From Prevotella sp. (GTDB lineage: Bacteria > Bacteroidota > Bacteroidia > Bacteroidales > Bacteroidaceae), in contig JAFUFD010000017.1 of the NCBI GenBank assembly GCA_017470055.1, forward strand, positions 1 to 43,927: a stretch of 43,927 nt of DNA, given 5' to 3'. The position numbers and the translations under genes were made by a program. Shown piece after piece: positions 1 through 7,520 of the stretch. Under the pieces are notes generated by a model. The model was given only the letters and a program-made list of their open reading frames with translations, was not told the origin of the DNA and made no database searches. Position 1 is the stretch's first letter. Every line of letters begins with the position of its first letter.

Positions 1-37
1 AGGCAAAAATCAACAGAAGACCGAGGGAAAAACTAAA

Positions 38-64
38 TTTCCTCACACCAAATGAGGTCTTTTT
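38..64 (+). terminator. Possible intrinsic terminator of an upstream gene
   Basis: A short hairpin, CCTCA at 41-45 and TGAGG at 53-57 with a 7-nt loop, is followed by TCTTTTT. It would end a gene whose 3' end lies at or left of the window edge; the first frame has a stop at 34-36. The stem is only 5 bp, so this is tentative. Confidence 0.35.
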
Positions 65-186
65 CAAACATTATGCCTAACTTTGCAGGCAAATTGCACT
101 TGCTGGTTGACTCTATAGAGGAACAGGCTGGCAAGACTGAAAGTTAATTTTCAGCAAAAGTATGCCATTATGTCAGATTTTCTTTG

Positions 187-194
187 TACCTTTG
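187..194 (+). promoter_or_regulatory. Bacteroidota -7 box (TACCTTTG) before the sigma-54 activator gene
   Basis: TACCTTTG matches the Bacteroidota primary-sigma -7 consensus TAnnTTTG. No clear TTTG is seen about 20 bp upstream. The box ends only 8 bp before the start codon at 203, so the transcript would be nearly leaderless, or the true promoter lies elsewhere. Confidence 0.3.
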
Positions 195-202
195 TCGGCT
201 AA

Positions 203-1414
203 ATGAAGAGTTCGGAATTACAGAGCATCAAACAGCGGTACAATATCGTGGGCAACTGCGAGGCATTGAACCATGCGCTGGATGTCGCCTTACAGGTGGC
301 ACCCACCGACCTGAGTGTGCTCATTGTAGGAGAGAGCGGTGTGGGTAAGGAGATCATCCCCCGTGTCATTCACGACAACTCCCCTCGCCGCCGCGAGAAG
401 TATTTCGCCATTAACTGTGGTTCTATCCCAGAAGGCACTATCGACAGCGAACTGTTCGGGCATGTGAAAGGCTCATTCACAGGTGCCATCAATGACTCTC
501 CTGGCTATTTTGGTGTCGCCAACAAGGGAACGCTATTTCTCGATGAGGTGGGCGAACTGCCATTAGCCACACAGGCACGACTACTTCGTGTCTTGGAGAC
601 TGGTGAGTATATCCCTGTAGGAGCCACTGAGGTCCGTAAGACTGATGTGCGCATCGTCGCTGCCACCAATGTCAATATCCGACAGGCGATCAGCGAGGGA
701 CGCTTCCGTGAGGACCTCTACTATCGTCTAAACTCCATCCCCATCCAGATACCACCTCTGCGTGATCGTGGGGAGGACATCGTACTGCTGTTCCGCCTTT
801 TCGCCATGCAGATGGCAGAGAAATACCGCATGGACAAAGTGGTACTCACAGAGGAGGCAAAACTGATGCTCAAACGCTATAAATGGCCTGGCAACGTACG
901 ACAGTTGAAGAATATCACAGAGCAGATTTCCATCCTCTCCGCAGAACGGGAGATTACTCCTGATATCTTGGCTCACTTCATTCCACAGGACCAGGAGACA
1001 ACGCAACTCGCCACCATCCACAGCGAAGGTGACCATTCATTCGAGAACGAGCGTGAGATACTCTATAAGATCCTCTTTGAACTGCGTAGCAATGTCAACG
1101 ACATGCGCCGTGAGATGAGTACACTGAAAAAACAGATAGAGGATGTACAGACAGCACCTACCGCCATCGCTACGACCCAACTCGCCCCTATCCAGCCTAT
1201 CCAACCCATCGCTACTGCGGAGGATGCTGTGGCTGAGGAGTATGTGGAGCCTGTCAAGGAACCTGAGAACCTCAATCTTGACGCCTGGAGCCGACAAGCA
1301 CTGGAGAAGGCGCTCGATCGCAATGGGGGCAATCGCAAGAAAGCCGCTCAGGAACTGGGCATCAGTGACCGTACCCTGTACAGAAGACTGAAACAATATG
1401 GACTGGACAAATAA
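203..1414 (+). CDS. Sigma-54-dependent transcriptional activator without receiver domain
   Basis: This is a bacterial enhancer-binding protein that would remodel sigma-54 RNA polymerase by ATP hydrolysis. The AAA+ domain starts almost at the N-terminus, with Walker A GESGVGKE at 43-50, a GSFTGA loop at 90-95 (a Ser variant of GAFTGA), Walker B GTLFLDEVGEL at 109-119, and the R-finger/sensor region to about residue 250. A Thr/Pro/Ala-rich linker leads to a Fis-type helix-turn-helix at about 370-402 (NRKKAAQELGISDRTLYRRL). There is no response-receiver or GAF domain, so control must come from partner proteins or expression level. The gene overlaps lptE by 17 bp. In Bacteroidota this regulator, LptE, a TPR-like protein and SecG commonly occur together, so it is part of the housekeeping backbone. 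Confidence 0.93.
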   Translation: MKSSELQSIKQRYNIVGNCEALNHALDVALQVAPTDLSVLIVGESGVGKEIIPRVIHDNSPRRREKYFAINCGSIPEGTIDSELFGHVKGSFTGAINDSPGYFGVANKGTLFLDEVGELPLATQARLLRVLETGEYIPVGATEVRKTDVRIVAATNVNIRQAISEGRFREDLYYRLNSIPIQIPPLRDRGEDIVLLFRLFAMQMAEKYRMDKVVLTEEAKLMLKRYKWPGNVRQLKNITEQISILSAEREITPDILAHFIPQDQETTQLATIHSEGDHSFENEREILYKILFELRSNVNDMRREMSTLKKQIEDVQTAPTAIATTQLAPIQPIQPIATAEDAVAEEYVEPVKEPENLNLDAWSRQALEKALDRNGGNRKKAAQELGISDRTLYRRLKQYGLDK

Positions 1415-1919
1415 CATACGTCGCATCTGGCTTTGCCTGACAGCCGCCCTGCTGCTGTCGGCATGCTCCGTCAGTTATAAGTTCAACGGAGCCAGTATCG
1501 ACTACACGAAGACGAAGACCATCCAGATCAGCGACTTCCCGATCCGCTCCAGTTATGTGTGGGGACCTATGGGGCCTATGTTCAACAACCAGTTGAAGGA
1601 TGAGTTCGCCAACCACACCCGCCTTGAGCAGGTGCGACGCAATGGCGACCTGAAGATTGAGGGTGAGATTACTCAATACCAACAGCGTAACAAGTCAGTG
1701 TCAGCAGAGGGCTATTCCGCTCAGACGGAACTCTCCATGACGGTCAACGTGCGCTTCACCAACAATGTCAACCACAAGGAAGACTTTGAGCGCCAGTTTA
1801 CGGCGACATCGACATACGAGACGACACAATCACTCAACTCCGTACAGGAGGAACTCGTGACCCAGATGGTCAAAGACCTCTGCGAACAGATATTCAATGC
1901 CACTGTGGCCAACTGGTAA
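1398..1919 (+). CDS. lptE: LptE-family outer-membrane lipoprotein (LPS assembly)
   Basis: A 173-residue lipoprotein. A basic N-terminus and hydrophobic stretch end in the lipobox LLLSAC with the lipidated Cys at 23. The mature part (SVSYKFNGASIDY onward) resembles the LptE family of Bacteroidota, which plugs the LptD barrel and delivers lipopolysaccharide to the outer leaflet. The start at 1398 lies inside the preceding activator gene, indicating translational coupling. The family is diverse in sequence, so the call relies on length, lipobox, the SYKFNGASIDY-like opening and the conserved neighbourhood with secG. Confidence 0.82.
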   Translation: MDWTNNIRRIWLCLTAALLLSACSVSYKFNGASIDYTKTKTIQISDFPIRSSYVWGPMGPMFNNQLKDEFANHTRLEQVRRNGDLKIEGEITQYQQRNKSVSAEGYSAQTELSMTVNVRFTNNVNHKEDFERQFTATSTYETTQSLNSVQEELVTQMVKDLCEQIFNATVANW

Positions 1920-1930
1920 TAGAAAAGAAA

Positions 1931-2683
1931 ATGGAGATAGTAGAGATGATCAACCACCCCGAGCGAATGGATCGCGACACACTCTATGAGTTGCGTTCTA
2001 TGCTGGCTCTTCATCCCTACTTCCAGACAGCACGGCTGCTGATGCTCCAGAACCTATACCTGCTTCACGACCCCTCTTTCGATGAGGAATTGCGACGAGC
2101 CGCTATCTATATCACCGACAGGAGAAGTCTCTTCAACCTTGTCGAGGCGGCACACTACCAGTTACAGCCTCAGGCTAACAAACAACTGCCAATGAGCAAG
2201 ACAGAGAGCCGCACGATGGCACTCATCGACACCTTCCTCGACTCCATCCCTGTAGAGACAGAGGAGAAAGAAGAGAAGAAAAAGCGTCGTCCAACCCCCA
2301 AAGACGCTACAGTCGACTATGTCGCCTACCTGCTGGAGAGCGAGGGGACGAATGTCACAGCCGATGCGCCACAGATGCAAGGACAAGACCTCATCGACCA
2401 CTTCCTGCAAGAGGAGCGAGGTCGCATCCTGCTCAATGAGTTGAAAGACGAGAGAAACGAGGAGAAACCCGCTGAGGTTCCTGTTGAGGAGGAAGAGCCT
2501 GCTGAAGAGGAATACTTCACAGAGACCCTTGCCCGCATCTACATCAAACAGGAGCGTTACCAGAAGGCTCTCGACATCATCCAACGGCTCAGCAGCAACT
2601 TCCCAGAGAAGAACGCCTACTTTGCCGACCAGATACGATTCTTAGAGAAATTAATAATAAACAGTAATAAAAAACAAAAGTAA
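1931..2683 (+). CDS. Conserved hypothetical protein with C-terminal TPR-like helices
   Basis: A 250-residue soluble protein with no signal peptide. The N-terminal half is helical (NHPERMDRDTLYELRSMLALHPYFQTARLLML). The middle (about 105-195) is rich in Glu, Lys and Pro and probably disordered. The C-terminus (ETLARIYIKQERYQKALDIIQRLSSNFPEKNAYFADQIRFLEKL) looks like one TPR hairpin. It sits 11 bp after lptE and 1 bp before secG, so it belongs to the same transcript. The function is unknown. The position between an LPS-assembly lipoprotein and a translocase subunit suggests, but does not show, an envelope-related scaffold role. Confidence 0.75.
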   Translation: MEIVEMINHPERMDRDTLYELRSMLALHPYFQTARLLMLQNLYLLHDPSFDEELRRAAIYITDRRSLFNLVEAAHYQLQPQANKQLPMSKTESRTMALIDTFLDSIPVETEEKEEKKKRRPTPKDATVDYVAYLLESEGTNVTADAPQMQGQDLIDHFLQEERGRILLNELKDERNEEKPAEVPVEEEEPAEEEYFTETLARIYIKQERYQKALDIIQRLSSNFPEKNAYFADQIRFLEKLIINSNKKQK

Positions 2684-2684
2684 C

Positions 2685-3089
2685 ATGTACACATTATTTG
2701 TAATTCTTATCGTGATTGCAGCCATACTAATGATCGGTATCGTGCTGATTCAAGAGTCAAAAGGTGGCGGTCTGTCATCCAGTTTCGCCTCCTACAACCA
2801 GATTGGCGGTGTCCGCAAGACTACCGACTTCGTAGAGAAAGCAACATGGGGACTTGCTATTGCCATGGTGCTCTTCAGTGTCGTATGCGCTTGGGTAGCC
2901 CCTACCGCAACAGCCGACAGTTCTGTAATGGAGAACTACCAGGCACCTGCCACCAATCCTAACAACTTGCCAGGCTTCGGAGCCAGCCAGACAAAGGACG
3001 CTGCCACACCAGCCGCTCCTGCCGCAGAAAGTGCTACTCCCGCAGCACCTGCAGAGACTCCAAAGGTACCTACTCAGCCTGCTAAGTAA
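2685..3089 (+). CDS. secG: Preprotein translocase subunit SecG
   Basis: A small inner-membrane protein with two hydrophobic segments (about 1-22 and 53-73) separated by the SecG signature QESKGGGLSSSFASYNQIGG. The start of helix 2 is preceded by KTTDFVEKATWGLA. SecG associates with SecYE and assists protein export. At 134 residues it is longer than enterobacterial SecG because of an Ala/Pro/Thr-rich C-terminal tail, which is common in Bacteroidota. It is the last gene of the four-gene block; a perfect hairpin follows at 3110-3140. Confidence 0.93.
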   Translation: MYTLFVILIVIAAILMIGIVLIQESKGGGLSSSFASYNQIGGVRKTTDFVEKATWGLAIAMVLFSVVCAWVAPTATADSSVMENYQAPATNPNNLPGFGASQTKDAATPAAPAAESATPAAPAETPKVPTQPAK

Positions 3090-3109
3090 AGAAAATCAGC
3101 AAAAAACAA

Positions 3110-3140
3110 GGGAATTATTTGGTTAATTCAAATAATTCCC
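3110..3140 (+). terminator. 12-bp perfect hairpin after secG, overlapping the tRNA-His promoter
   Basis: GGGAATTATTTG at 3110-3121 pairs perfectly with CAAATAATTCCC at 3129-3140 around a 7-nt loop. There is no U-tract immediately after it. It may end the secG transcript, yet its left arm contains the -33 TTTG of the tRNA promoter, so it could also act as a regulatory palindrome. Confidence 0.5.
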
Positions 3141-3149
3141 TTACCTTTG
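3118..3149 (+). promoter_or_regulatory. Promoter of tRNA-His
   Basis: TTTG at 3118-3121 (-33), a 20-bp spacer, then TACCTTTG at 3142-3149 (-7). This is an essentially ideal Bacteroidota housekeeping promoter, placed about 30 bp before the tRNA. Confidence 0.75.
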
Positions 3150-3179
3150 CACTCGCTTTTCGAAAGAACAGCGCACGAT

Positions 3180-3254
3180 GGTGCCCGTAGTTCAGTTGGT
3201 TAGAGCGTCAGATTGTGGTTCTGAATGTCGTGGGTTCGAGTCCCACCGGGCACC
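3180..3254 (+). tRNA. tRNA-His (anticodon GTG)
   Basis: A complete cloverleaf. The acceptor GTGCCCG (3181-3187) pairs with CGGGCAC (3247-3253), and C73 is at 3254. G at 3180 supplies the histidine-specific G-1. The anticodon stem TCAGA/TCTGA holds the loop TTGTGGT with anticodon GTG. The T arm is GTGGG-TTCGAGT-CCCAC. CCA is not fully encoded. The 3' end is the boundary between conserved backbone and an AT-rich accessory region. Confidence 0.97.
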
Positions 3255-3263
3255 CTTCAAAAC

Positions 3264-3296
3264 AAATCCCTGTAAGCCAAGAACTTGCAGGGATTT
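3264..3296 (+). terminator. Hairpin after tRNA-His
   Basis: Arms at 3264-3276 and 3284-3296 (AAATCCCTGTAAG against CTTGCAGGGATTT, one T-G wobble) form a 13-bp stem with a 7-nt loop. It begins 10 nt after the tRNA. No long U-tract follows, but stem strength and position fit a tRNA terminator. Confidence 0.6.
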
Positions 3297-3329
3297 CCAG
3301 TCTTCATCATATCAAATTTTGATGGAACA

Positions 3330-3360
3330 TTGATGGAACATTTTCAAGTTGTTCCATCAA
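3330..3360. repeat. Inverted repeat at the left edge of the accessory island
   Basis: TTGATGGAACA (3330-3340) and TGTTCCATCAA (3350-3360) are perfect 11-bp arms with a 9-nt loop. A further partial copy of the GATGGAACA motif precedes it at 3321-3329. It lies 75 bp beyond the tRNA, where integrase attachment sites often sit. The rest of 3297-3457 shows no gene. Whether it is a recombinase core or arm site is inference. Confidence 0.55.
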
Positions 3361-3457
3361 TGTTGGAACTTAGATACCACCAAGATTAACAAACAATCAT
3401 ACCTCAAATGTGGATACTTCCACAAATATTCGCATACTTGCACAGAGAATCATTTCT

Positions 3458-4444
3458 TTATTGAAACTTCTTCTCACCTCTCATTGCATCTTCGTACATG
3501 CCAATTGCAAATCGTCTAGGTTCTTCAAGTTTATCATACATTGCTTTAATCTCTGGAACCAGATTCACATAATCTACGATGAAAATGCTCATAAATGACA
3601 GGACACATTGTGTTGCATGTTTAGCCATCTCTTTATCTGCACGATATTCGTCTTTAAATGCATCTCGAAATTGGATTAGTGATAAATATGATGGATGCCC
3701 ATGAAGACTAAAGAAAGAATAAAGACTATTAAAAAGATTCTCTTTCACATTTAGCAATGTGTATGCCTTTTCATATTGAATAAATTCCATAGTATTGTCT
3801 TCTTTAAAAATATAACGGAATCTCTGCCCATTTCCAAGGGCATAATCAATTGTTGCTTTTGTTTGCTTGCCTAAAGTCTTATACAACTCTGTGTTTTCAA
3901 TCGCTTTTCTACAATTATCGATATCATTTTGTTCTTCCCGCACCCTTATTGGATTATGACTACGCATCTCTTCATCTAAGTCTTTTAGCCTTTCTGACAA
4001 GCCTTGAGCCATGAATAGATTATAAACAATAGTTTGTTGATCATCTGTTTTTGGAAGGACAAACAATAGCTCAAATGCGATAAGAGATTCATATACACTC
4101 CTTGCGATAGTAAATAGAATAGAAAAGTCTATTATGGGTTTAAGACGGATAGCACCTTTAGAATATCCAACGCCATCAAGCAAAGATAAAAATTGGCATC
4201 CCTTGCTAAACATAGTTTGCATCCAAATATTTCGGTCGTCTTCAATGTAAGATGTTGCTTTGCGTCCTTCAGGTGATTTCATGACATCAAAGTAGAAATC
4301 AAGAATCACCCGCAAATATTGCTTGCAATCATTAATTGTGTCCAATTGAATAAACTTTTGAACTTCTTCTATCGTTAGCTGCTTTTCGGATCTCGACTTA
4401 AGCAAATCTGATATTTTTTTCAGTTGTTCCTTGCTAAACTCCAT
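3458..4444 (-). CDS. Hypothetical helical protein of the island (possibly DUF5677-like)
   Basis: A 328-residue protein, mostly alpha-helical by composition, without signal peptide or clear membrane segments. Notable stretches are IARSVYESLIAFELLFVLP (central helix) and SLHGHPSYLSLIQFRDAFKD. The pairing of a buried ARxxxES helix with a HGHPS segment recalls DUF5677-type HEPN-like proteins, but I cannot confirm it. Its start is 2 bp after the stop of the AlbA/GHKL gene upstream, so the two are surely co-transcribed and probably co-operate. Base composition is AT-rich. No catalytic function is claimed. Confidence 0.6.
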   Translation of the reverse strand: MEFSKEQLKKISDLLKSRSEKQLTIEEVQKFIQLDTINDCKQYLRVILDFYFDVMKSPEGRKATSYIEDDRNIWMQTMFSKGCQFLSLLDGVGYSKGAIRLKPIIDFSILFTIARSVYESLIAFELLFVLPKTDDQQTIVYNLFMAQGLSERLKDLDEEMRSHNPIRVREEQNDIDNCRKAIENTELYKTLGKQTKATIDYALGNGQRFRYIFKEDNTMEFIQYEKAYTLLNVKENLFNSLYSFFSLHGHPSYLSLIQFRDAFKDEYRADKEMAKHATQCVLSFMSIFIVDYVNLVPEIKAMYDKLEEPRRFAIGMYEDAMRGEKKFQ

Positions 4445-4446
4445 TT

Positions 4447-6039
4447 TTATTTCCCTATTTTAATAACCCATTCACCTTCCTTGCGACCATCTTGGCGATC
4501 AATGTTGATTCCTATCTTTCGAATAGCATCGAATTCACGTTGAATGGTCTTTTTAGACACTTTCAGCTTTGTGGACATTTCCTGTTGAGTCACGTCAGGT
4601 GAAGTACATATCATTTTAAGTATAACAATCTGTCTTTCAGTAAGTTCCTTAAGGACATCTTTGTGGACATCTTTTAGGACATTCTTCAGGACATCAGGGA
4701 TAATCTTGTCTTCTTCCTGTGAACTATCTGGTGCTTTTTCTCTTGTTGCTATATCGGCTATAATATTGCCAGCCGCCTCATGGCAAGGGATGGTGATGCG
4801 GAAGAAGGTGCGCTCTTCATCTGTAACGACAATGGCGCGAGGCGACCCATTGGCTTTCAGCACATTCTGAATAGTGGGAATACCAGTGCTTCGTCCTTCT
4901 GTCATCTCTAATTCCTTCAGATATTCTCCCAAACGACGGTTACGATAACGCTTGGAGATAAGCAATTCACCACGACTGATATCAGCAGCAGGGATGCTCC
5001 GGTCTGGTCCACCTACGTTCTGGATGGTAATACCCTTGGGCTCCACTGTTATCACCACAGGCTCCCATTCCCGATAGTCACGATGATATAGCGAGTTCGT
5101 GATACTTTCCTCCAATGCCTGGTAGGGATAGGTGTAGAACTTGATGCTGTGGTTATCATTCTTGGGTTTTATGATGGTCTGCATTACCACCATACGATTC
5201 AGATACTCCAGCGTCCGCTCAATAATCTGTGTGACGGAACCTATAATGACAGGAGCCTCGTAGAGATTGTTGGGATTCACCAACCGTCCTTCTGGAAAGA
5301 ATACGATTTCCACCTGAGTCCTTTTGAAGAACTTGCCAGGATTCTCACAGAACATCATTGCCGCCACATTCCTCAGCATACGGTTTTCTGATGGGCCAAC
5401 AAACAAATCCATCTGCTCCAGAATCTCGCTCAGTGGTCTTTCATATAGTTCGTTGGCCAACTTGCTGCCCACCTTAACCAGATACTCACGAAGCAATAGC
5501 GTGGAAATGTCCTCTACTTTAATATCTGGATTCCCTCGTTCATCGAATGGCACACGACTTGCCAATTCACGTAGTTCGTCCAGCACTTCGCCCTTGGCAA
5601 TGATACTACTCGTACCACTACGGACATAGAAATACTCCTTGCTACCGCTCTTCGCTGTCACATTCTCAGGGACAAAATATGGTCTGTTAATGCCAGCAGG
5701 ACACCAAATCACCAGCACCTGCTTTCCGTCCACCTCCTCAACACTTGTCCTCGGCATATAATACGGTGACATCTTGTTGTTATAACTTACCATATCCTGA
5801 AGAATGCCGTCAATCTTTTCTATTGGGACACCTTCAACGGGACGGATAGCCATTCCTGTATCATCATCGCTATCTACGCCAACCAATATATACCCACCTC
5901 CAAGATCGTCAAAATCATTAGCGAAAGCACACACGCTATGGTAAATGCTTGCAGGATTCCAACCTTTCTTGAACTCAATCCTATTGGACTCAATCTTCTG
6001 CTTGTTCAGCAGGTCTTCTATGTTTATTGCCAGTGCCAT
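4447..6039 (-). CDS. AlbA_2 (Schlafen-type) DNA-binding domain protein with GHKL-like and winged-helix domains
   Basis: A 530-residue protein from the ATG at 6039. The AlbA_2 domain lies near residues 13-140, with NRIEFKKGW (19-27) and FANDFDDLGGGYILVGVDSDD (from about 39). A central region leads to an HATPase_c_4-like segment around 310-420 (LEESITNSLYHRDYREW, then NVGGPDRS and EGRSTGIPTIQN). The C-terminal winged helix (about 465-530) contains TQQEMSTKLKVSKKTIQREFDAI. A short Lys/Asp/Val/Leu repeat (VLKNVLKDVHKDVLKEL) links the last two. Such proteins are usually called transcriptional regulators and are frequent in defence islands. The longer frame to 6057 starts with TTG, which lies inside the -7 box, so 6039 is preferred. 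Its GC looks higher than that of the genes at 6151-11530. Confidence 0.8.
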   Translation of the reverse strand: MALAINIEDLLNKQKIESNRIEFKKGWNPASIYHSVCAFANDFDDLGGGYILVGVDSDDDTGMAIRPVEGVPIEKIDGILQDMVSYNNKMSPYYMPRTSVEEVDGKQVLVIWCPAGINRPYFVPENVTAKSGSKEYFYVRSGTSSIIAKGEVLDELRELASRVPFDERGNPDIKVEDISTLLLREYLVKVGSKLANELYERPLSEILEQMDLFVGPSENRMLRNVAAMMFCENPGKFFKRTQVEIVFFPEGRLVNPNNLYEAPVIIGSVTQIIERTLEYLNRMVVMQTIIKPKNDNHSIKFYTYPYQALEESITNSLYHRDYREWEPVVITVEPKGITIQNVGGPDRSIPAADISRGELLISKRYRNRRLGEYLKELEMTEGRSTGIPTIQNVLKANGSPRAIVVTDEERTFFRITIPCHEAAGNIIADIATREKAPDSSQEEDKIIPDVLKNVLKDVHKDVLKELTERQIVILKMICTSPDVTQQEMSTKLKVSKKTIQREFDAIRKIGINIDRQDGRKEGEWVIKIGK

Positions 6040-6054
6040 TTTCTTTTTTGTTTG

Positions 6055-6062
6055 CAAAGTTA
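6055..6062 (-). promoter_or_regulatory. -7 box for the AlbA_2 gene pair
   Basis: On the minus strand this reads TAACTTTG, a match to TAnnTTTG. Transcription would begin near 6048, giving a 5' leader of roughly 10 nt before the ATG at 6039. The -33 element is not well placed (a TTTG on the minus strand at 6075-6078 is too close). Confidence 0.5.
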
Positions 6063-6150
6063 CTCAAATTTACCCAAACACCTTAATTGTTAATACTTTT
6101 TCCTTTTGTTCATAAATAAAACATAAGCAATTCTTTTGATTGATTAGTCA

Positions 6151-7512
6151 TTATTCCATAATACACATATCATTCTCTCTATTATAACTAAAATTCAATA
6201 ATGGCTGAAGTTTTTTTAATATAGCATTTAATACAGGGACAGCAATAGAGTTCCCTGCTTGTCTATACATCTTAATGTCGTTAACAACTATTTTGAAATG
6301 TTCAAATCCCATTAGCCGAACACATTCATTAGGTGTCATTTTTCTAACCACAGCAGGATGGCCCTCATATTCACCAATATAAATACGAGGATCATTATAA
6401 TGTCTCTGTAGAGGATATTCCACCCGTAAGTCGCCTATCCAATTGTCTTGCTGATTAGCTGTTTGACATCCTATGATATCTCTATTTACTCTCGTTTTAT
6501 TTTTGTTTTTTGATTTTAATGTCGCCCATTCAAACCCTTTTTGCCCCAAATAATAAATATTATCTACATTTGCATCTAAATATTCTCTACTTGTCTTTGT
6601 CAATGGTATTGGGGAAGGAAATTGAAAACTTTCCTTCTTTGATATATCATTTCTAATGCCAACCACGAAAATACGCTCTCTCATTTGTGGTAATCCATAA
6701 TTTTGTGCATCAAGAACTTTGGGGTATATCTTATAATTTAGTTTCTCAAAAATATTCTTTATTATTTCCCACGTTCGCCCTTTATCGTGAGTTAACAGGC
6801 CCTTTACATTTTCATATATAAAAACTTTAGGGCTAATTTCTTTAATCAACCTAGCGTAATCATAAAACAAAGTTCCTCGTGCGTCTTCAAGTCCTTTTTT
6901 CTTTCCGTAAGTTGAAAAACTTTGACATGGGCTACCACCACAAAAAAGATCAACTAAGCCATTGTATTGCTTTCCATCCAAAAAACGGACATCTTCATAC
7001 CATGCATTGTTTTCTATTTGATAGTTTGCCAAATACGATTTCTTAACAAAGTTTGGCATTCTAGTTGTCGCATACCACTCTTCTACGAAATTATGTACTT
7101 CTTCCTTGGTTAAGATATTCTTGGCTTCTGCCATTTCTTCATATCTTAACTTAAATTTGAAACACTCTTCCTCAAAAAACATATCATCCAAAGAGTCTAT
7201 TTTCTTTATAGCAGCTTTTGTATCTAACGGTCTTATCTCATTATATAGATTGTGAACATCTTCCTCTAAGACCGCATTTCTAATTTTTCTTTTTGTAAAA
7301 ATATAATTAACATAAAATCTTATCAATTCTTCTGCTTTATCATCTGACAAAACACTCTTTGCAACTTTATATATTGTTTTTAAATCTGTTTTTGGCTCTC
7401 TTTCACCATTATCACAAGCAAATTTTATTACATGATTAATCTTTAATTGCTTCAAAGATTCTTCCAATGCTCCAATGCCACTAAATACGGTGGCAACTCT
7501 TAATTCTTGCAT
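6151..7512 (-). CDS. DNA (cytosine-5) methyltransferase with a large insertion
   Basis: C5-MTase motifs appear in order (numbered from the GTG at 7518, two codons upstream): motif I VFSGIGALE (11-19), motif IV GGSPCQSFS with catalytic Cys198, motif VI YENVKG (235-240), motif VIII QNYGLPQMRERIFVVG (272-287), motif IX RKMTPNECVRLMGF (392-405), motif X YRQAGNSIAVPVLNAI (418-433). The enzyme would methylate cytosine C5 within a sequence supplied by the variable region at about 290-390. Motif I and PCQ are about 180 residues apart, whereas typical enzymes have about 60-80. The extra segment (about 35-165) is charged and helical. The ATG at 7512 (453 residues) is preferred over the GTG at 7518. It begins 8 bp after the DUF6339-like gene and closes the operon. 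The gene is strongly AT-rich, as expected for a transferred modification gene. Confidence 0.93.
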   Translation of the reverse strand: MQELRVATVFSGIGALEESLKQLKINHVIKFACDNGEREPKTDLKTIYKVAKSVLSDDKAEELIRFYVNYIFTKRKIRNAVLEEDVHNLYNEIRPLDTKAAIKKIDSLDDMFFEEECFKFKLRYEEMAEAKNILTKEEVHNFVEEWYATTRMPNFVKKSYLANYQIENNAWYEDVRFLDGKQYNGLVDLFCGGSPCQSFSTYGKKKGLEDARGTLFYDYARLIKEISPKVFIYENVKGLLTHDKGRTWEIIKNIFEKLNYKIYPKVLDAQNYGLPQMRERIFVVGIRNDISKKESFQFPSPIPLTKTSREYLDANVDNIYYLGQKGFEWATLKSKNKNKTRVNRDIIGCQTANQQDNWIGDLRVEYPLQRHYNDPRIYIGEYEGHPAVVRKMTPNECVRLMGFEHFKIVVNDIKMYRQAGNSIAVPVLNAILKKLQPLLNFSYNRENDMCIME

Positions 7513-7520
7513 AAACACTA

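Noticed and set aside
1-36. 3' end of an upstream gene (MiaB by common gene order)
   Set aside because: Only a few residues before a stop are visible and I cannot recognise the sequence.
6039-6057. Longer AlbA_2 protein starting at 6057
   Set aside because: The start there is TTG within the -7 box; the ATG at 6039 is downstream of the predicted transcription start.
7512-7518. GTG start at 7518 for the methyltransferase
   Set aside because: It adds only two codons; the ATG at 7512 is a normal start and lies closer to motif I.
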